Below, one piece after another: positions 61,146 to 64,000 of a DNA stretch of 64,000 nt. Every line of letters starts with the position of its first letter. Positions within the stretch are counted from its first letter, which is position 1. The position numbers were made by a program, and so were the translations under genes. Source of the DNA: Sphingomicrobium nitratireducens (GTDB lineage Bacteria; Pseudomonadota; Alphaproteobacteria; Sphingomonadales; Sphingomonadaceae); contig NZ_JANJZA010000001.1 of NCBI RefSeq assembly GCF_026157035.1, positions 2,025,001-2,089,000 on the forward strand, given 5' to 3'. Below the pieces are notes generated by a model. The model saw nothing but the letters and a program-made list of their open reading frames with translations, was not told where the DNA came from and ran no database searches.

Positions 61146-62588
61146 ATGAACGGGGGAACTTCCGACACGCCGCTCGAAGCGCGCTGGCTGCGCCTCATTC
61201 CCAGCCTCGTGCTGGGCCTCGCCATCTGGATCGCGCCGGTGCCGCAGGGCGTCGCGCCCGAAGGCTGGCACACGCTCGCCGTGTTTGCGGCGACCATCCT
61301 CGGCCTGCTGCTGCGGCCGTTCGCGATGGCCAGCATCGTCCTTCTCGGCATCCTCGTTCTCATCGTCACCGGCGCGCTTGGCCCGACGTCGAAGGACGCG
61401 CTGCAGACCGCGCTGACGGGCTTTGCCGACACCACGGTCTGGCTTGTCGTCGCCGCATTCCTGATCGCCGGGGCAGTGGTGCGCACGGGGCTCGGGCGGC
61501 GCATCGCGCTGGGCCTCGTCCACAAGCTCGGACGCTCCGAACGCGGGCTCGCCTACGGGATCGGCGCGGCCGAACTCGTTCTCGCTCCCGTCATCCCGTC
61601 CAACACGGCGCGCGGCGGCGGCATCCTCGCGCCCATCGTCGACAGCCTGTGCCGGTCGCTCGGCAGCGAGGAAGAACGCGCCGGCGTGTCGCGCTACCTC
61701 GTCGCGTGCGGCGCGCACTTCAACCTCGTCACGGCGGCGATGTTCCTCACCGCCATGGCCGCCAACCCGCTCGTCAGCGAAGCGGCCGAAACGATCGCTG
61801 GCGTCCAGTTCGGCTGGGCCAAGTGGGCGCTGGGATCGATCGTCCCGGGGCTGGCCGCCATCGCCCTGTTGCCGCTGCTGATGGAGAGGCTGGTCAAGCC
61901 GCCCAAGCTCGACGTCAGCGCCGCGCGCGCTACCGCCGAGGCCGAACTGGCCGCACTCGGCCCGATGGACCGTGCCGAGAAGATCCTGCTCGCTACGCTC
62001 GGACTGCTGCTCCTACTGTGGGCGACCGGCCCGCTGCACGGCCTCCATACGACGGTCGTCGCATTGCTCGGCATCGCCGTCCTTCTATTCACGGGCGCGC
62101 AGCGCTGGCGCGACATGGCCGGGACCTGGGGCGCGTGGGACGCGCTCGTCTGGCTCGGCGGGCTCGTGATGATGGCCGACCACTTGCGCGAGACGGGCGT
62201 CATCGACTGGTTCGCGAACGGTGCGGGCGCCTACGCCTCGGGTCTGGCGCCCCTGTCGGCGGCACTGATCCTTGCCGCCGTCTACTTCTACTCGATGTAC
62301 GGTTTCTCGATGCTTACCGGACACATCACCGCAATGGCCGGCGCGTTCATCGCGGTCGCGCTCGCCGCGGGCGCCCCGCCTCTCCTGTCGATCGCGCTGA
62401 TCGCCTATTTCTCGAACCTGTGCGGGTGCCTCACGCACTATTCGACCGGCCCGGTCGTGATCTACTTCGGCCTCGGCTATCACAGCGTCCCCGACTGGTT
62501 CCGCATCGGCTTCGTCGTCTCGCTGTTCCACATGGTCGTCTGGCTGGGCATCGGCCTGCCGTGGTGGAAGCTCATCGGCTGGTGGTAG
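61146..62588 (+). CDS. DASS-family anion (di/tricarboxylate) transporter
   Basis: A 480-residue membrane protein with about 12 helices, of the divalent anion:sodium symporter family (CitT/2-oxoglutarate translocator type). SNTARGGGILAPIV near residue 155 is the first substrate-binding hairpin, and SNLCGCLTHYSTGPVV near 435 the second. It likely imports or exchanges carboxylates such as citrate, succinate or 2-oxoglutarate, which fits the neighbouring CoA lyase and the MHS-type transporter at the right end. Confidence 0.9.
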   Translation: MNGGTSDTPLEARWLRLIPSLVLGLAIWIAPVPQGVAPEGWHTLAVFAATILGLLLRPFAMASIVLLGILVLIVTGALGPTSKDALQTALTGFADTTVWLVVAAFLIAGAVVRTGLGRRIALGLVHKLGRSERGLAYGIGAAELVLAPVIPSNTARGGGILAPIVDSLCRSLGSEEERAGVSRYLVACGAHFNLVTAAMFLTAMAANPLVSEAAETIAGVQFGWAKWALGSIVPGLAAIALLPLLMERLVKPPKLDVSAARATAEAELAALGPMDRAEKILLATLGLLLLLWATGPLHGLHTTVVALLGIAVLLFTGAQRWRDMAGTWGAWDALVWLGGLVMMADHLRETGVIDWFANGAGAYASGLAPLSAALILAAVYFYSMYGFSMLTGHITAMAGAFIAVALAAGAPPLLSIALIAYFSNLCGCLTHYSTGPVVIYFGLGYHSVPDWFRIGFVVSLFHMVVWLGIGLPWWKLIGWW

Positions 62589-62638
62589 GCGGCCAAACAC
62601 GGTAAGCGACGAGTTCCCCCGCAAGAGGAGACGAGTCC

Positions 62639-63694
62639 ATGCCCACCCAGACCGTCGGTTGGGGCGTCGAGAACGCCCAGGATACCCCACACCAGATGAC
62701 GTTCGAGCGTCGCGACCTGCGCGACAACGACGTGGCGATCGCGATCAGTCATTGCGGCATCTGTCACAGCGATCTCCACTTCGCGCACGACGACTGGGGC
62801 ATGAGCCACTATCCGATGATCCCCGGCCACGAGATCGTCGGCACGGTCACGGCGGTCGGGCCGGCGGTCACGCACTACAAGGTCGGCGACCGCGCCGCGA
62901 TCGGCTGCATGGTCGACAGTTGCCAGCAATGCGAGTTCTGCAACGAGAGCCTCGAGCAGTTCTGCGTCGAAGGGTCGACTTTCACCTACGGGATTCCCGA
63001 CCGCAACGGCGAGCTGACGCAGGGCGGCTATTCGACCGACATCGTGTGCCGCGAGGAGTTCGTCTGCCGCGTGCCCGACAGCATCGACATGGCCCACGCC
63101 GCCCCGCTCCTGTGCGCGGGCATCACCACTTATTCGCCGCTCCGCCGCTTCAACGCAGGGCCCGGCATGCGCGTCGCCGTCGTCGGCATGGGCGGCCTCG
63201 GCGACATGGCGGTCAAGCTCGCCGCCGCGATGGGGGCCGAGGTGACCGTCGTCACCACCTCGCCCGAAAAGACGGACGCGGCGAAGAAAGCGGGCGCGAG
63301 CGACGTGCTGGTGTCGAAGGACCCGGCGGCGATGGAGGCCGCGGCGGGGCGCTTCCACCTGATCCTCGACACCGTGCCGGTGGGGCACGACATCGACCCC
63401 TACGTCGCGCTTCTGCGCCCGTTCGGCACCCACGTCATCGTCGGCGCGCCCGAGCCGCTGCCCGGCACCAACGCGGGCACGCTCATCTTCGGCAACCGTT
63501 CGGTCGCCGGCACGCTGATAGGCGGGATCGCAGAGACGCAGGAGATGCTCGATTTCTGCGCACAGCACGGCATCGTTCCCGACATCGAGGTAATCACTGG
63601 CGACGAGATTTCGCGCGCGTGGGACACGCTCAAGAAAGGCGACATCGCCCACCGCTTCGTCATCGACGTCGCCAACAGCGCGGTTGCGGATTGA
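62639..63694 (+). CDS. Zinc-dependent NAD(P) alcohol dehydrogenase (cinnamyl-alcohol type)
   Basis: A 351-residue MDR enzyme. Catalytic zinc ligands are in HCGICHSDLH and GHE; structural zinc uses the four-cysteine lobe beginning CMVDSCQQCEFC. The cofactor loop GMGGLGDMAVKLA is followed by VVTTSPEKTD, and the protein ends in AHRFVID. It belongs to the YahK/CAD group, which reduces aldehydes with NADPH. A good ribosome site (AAGAGGAGA) precedes ATG 62639. Confidence 0.92.
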   Translation: MPTQTVGWGVENAQDTPHQMTFERRDLRDNDVAIAISHCGICHSDLHFAHDDWGMSHYPMIPGHEIVGTVTAVGPAVTHYKVGDRAAIGCMVDSCQQCEFCNESLEQFCVEGSTFTYGIPDRNGELTQGGYSTDIVCREEFVCRVPDSIDMAHAAPLLCAGITTYSPLRRFNAGPGMRVAVVGMGGLGDMAVKLAAAMGAEVTVVTTSPEKTDAAKKAGASDVLVSKDPAAMEAAAGRFHLILDTVPVGHDIDPYVALLRPFGTHVIVGAPEPLPGTNAGTLIFGNRSVAGTLIGGIAETQEMLDFCAQHGIVPDIEVITGDEISRAWDTLKKGDIAHRFVIDVANSAVAD

Positions 63695-63714
63695 GGCACG
63701 GTCGCTAAACCGAA

Positions 63715-63735
63715 CCCCGAGAGGTTTTTTCGGGG
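63715..63735 (+). other. Hairpin overlapping the ribosome site of the MFS gene
   Basis: CCCCGA (63715-63720) pairs with TCGGGG (63730-63735) across a loop GAGGTTTTT. The 3' arm is also the purine-rich ribosome site, nine bases before ATG 63745. It may end the dehydrogenase transcript weakly or hide the ribosome site. Confidence 0.5.
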
Positions 63736-63744
63736 GAATTACAG

Positions 63745-64000
63745 ATGACTGCACCGACCAAGGACTGGTCGATGGCCAAGGTGGTCACCGCGTCGAGCGC
63801 GGGGACCGCGTTCGAGTGGTACGACTTCTTCATCTTCGGCGCGCTCGCCAGCACGATCGGCAAGGTGTTCTTCGCCGGGCTCGGCGAGACCGCCGGCGTG
63901 CTTGCCGCGCTCGGCCTGTTCGCGGCCGGTTTCGCTTTCCGCCCGCTGGGCGCGATCATCTTCGGGGCGATGGGCGACCGGGTCGGGCGCAAAGCGACCT
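63745..64000 (+). CDS. MFS transporter of the metabolite:H+ symporter (MHS) type, 3' end outside window
   Basis: Eighty-five residues are visible from ATG 63745, and the frame is open at the window edge. Helix 1 contains GTAFEWYDFFIFG, the signature of MHS transporters (shikimate, 2-oxoglutarate and proline/betaine permeases). The first cytoplasmic loop GDRVGRK is the MFS motif A. Substrate cannot be told from this part; a carboxylate or compatible solute is likely. Confidence 0.88.
   Translation, partial: MTAPTKDWSMAKVVTASSAGTAFEWYDFFIFGALASTIGKVFFAGLGETAGVLAALGLFAAGFAFRPLGAIIFGAMGDRVGRKAT

Overview
The window is 64 kb of GC-rich, tightly packed chromosomal DNA. It looks like an alphaproteobacterium of the order Sphingomonadales. 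The clues are a yellow-carotenoid cluster (crtY-crtI-crtB with convergent crtZ), the XrtA/PEP-CTERM regulatory pair PrsK/PrsR, an NDUFS4-type complex I subunit, a PspA/PspC envelope-stress operon, a ZnuD-like TonB receptor and several small families that I know mainly from sphingomonads (DUF2171/SWFGD, DUF4893, DUF3297). No insertion sequence, prophage, CRISPR array or integrase is visible, and no gap between genes exceeds 300 bases. Genus-level identity cannot be read from the sequence.

Layout. 1-9.9 kb: a truncated universal stress protein, tRNA-Ala(CGC), a repeat-bearing SWFGD/DUF2171 protein, a secreted SGNH esterase, an MDR oxidoreductase, a TPR lipoprotein, a YpfJ-type zinc metallopeptidase, 3-hydroxybutyrate dehydrogenase, a DUF4893 lipoprotein and an aldo/keto reductase. 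9.9-16.2 kb: prsK-prsR, then a large SGNH-PPC-RTX exoprotein with a polyglycine linker. 16.2-24.5 kb: Uup (ABC-F), a PepSY-like periplasmic protein followed by an OmpR/PhoP-type two-component system, a long-chain polyprenyl diphosphate synthase, HrpB helicase, an NDUFS4-like subunit and tRNA-Glu(CTC). 24.5-29.9 kb (minus strand): two tandem paralogous surface-lipoprotein candidates behind a membrane-anchored HTH-TPR protein, then MscS, DUF2141 and a fatty-acid-hydroxylase-superfamily membrane protein. 30.0-34.1 kb: carotenoid genes.

34.1-40.5 kb: an inosine-type DNA glycosylase, a GT4 glycosyltransferase, a PadR regulator with a clear double operator, RarA, a second mechanosensitive channel, an RNase H-fold-like protein and tRNA-Thr(TGT). 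40.5-46.9 kb: the ZnuD-like receptor, the psp operon (44-residue membrane peptide, pspA, pspC, PspB-like) behind a near-consensus sigma-54 promoter, and a soluble-domain-poor MCP. 47-57 kb: a beta-propeller/amidohydrolase fusion, branched-chain 2-oxoacid dehydrogenase E1alpha-E1beta-E2, a diguanylate cyclase, a Ca/Na antiporter and a membrane protein. 57-64 kb: an AceE-like TPP enzyme, MaoC and CitE-like CoA enzymes, a DASS anion transporter, a zinc alcohol dehydrogenase and the start of an MHS-type MFS transporter.

Functional themes. crtB, crtI, crtY and crtZ would together take GGPP to zeaxanthin; crtE is not here. Envelope sensing is prominent (psp, PepSY-TCS, two MscS channels, PrsKR, PadR). 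Carboxylate metabolism fills the right end. I see no single large undescribed system. The best candidates for something new are the HTH-TM-TPR protein with its paired lipoproteins, the sigma-54 psp operon with an extended PspA and a leading micro-protein, the modular RTX esterase, and the inverted TGTAAAGT-N4-CGACA sites in front of prsK.
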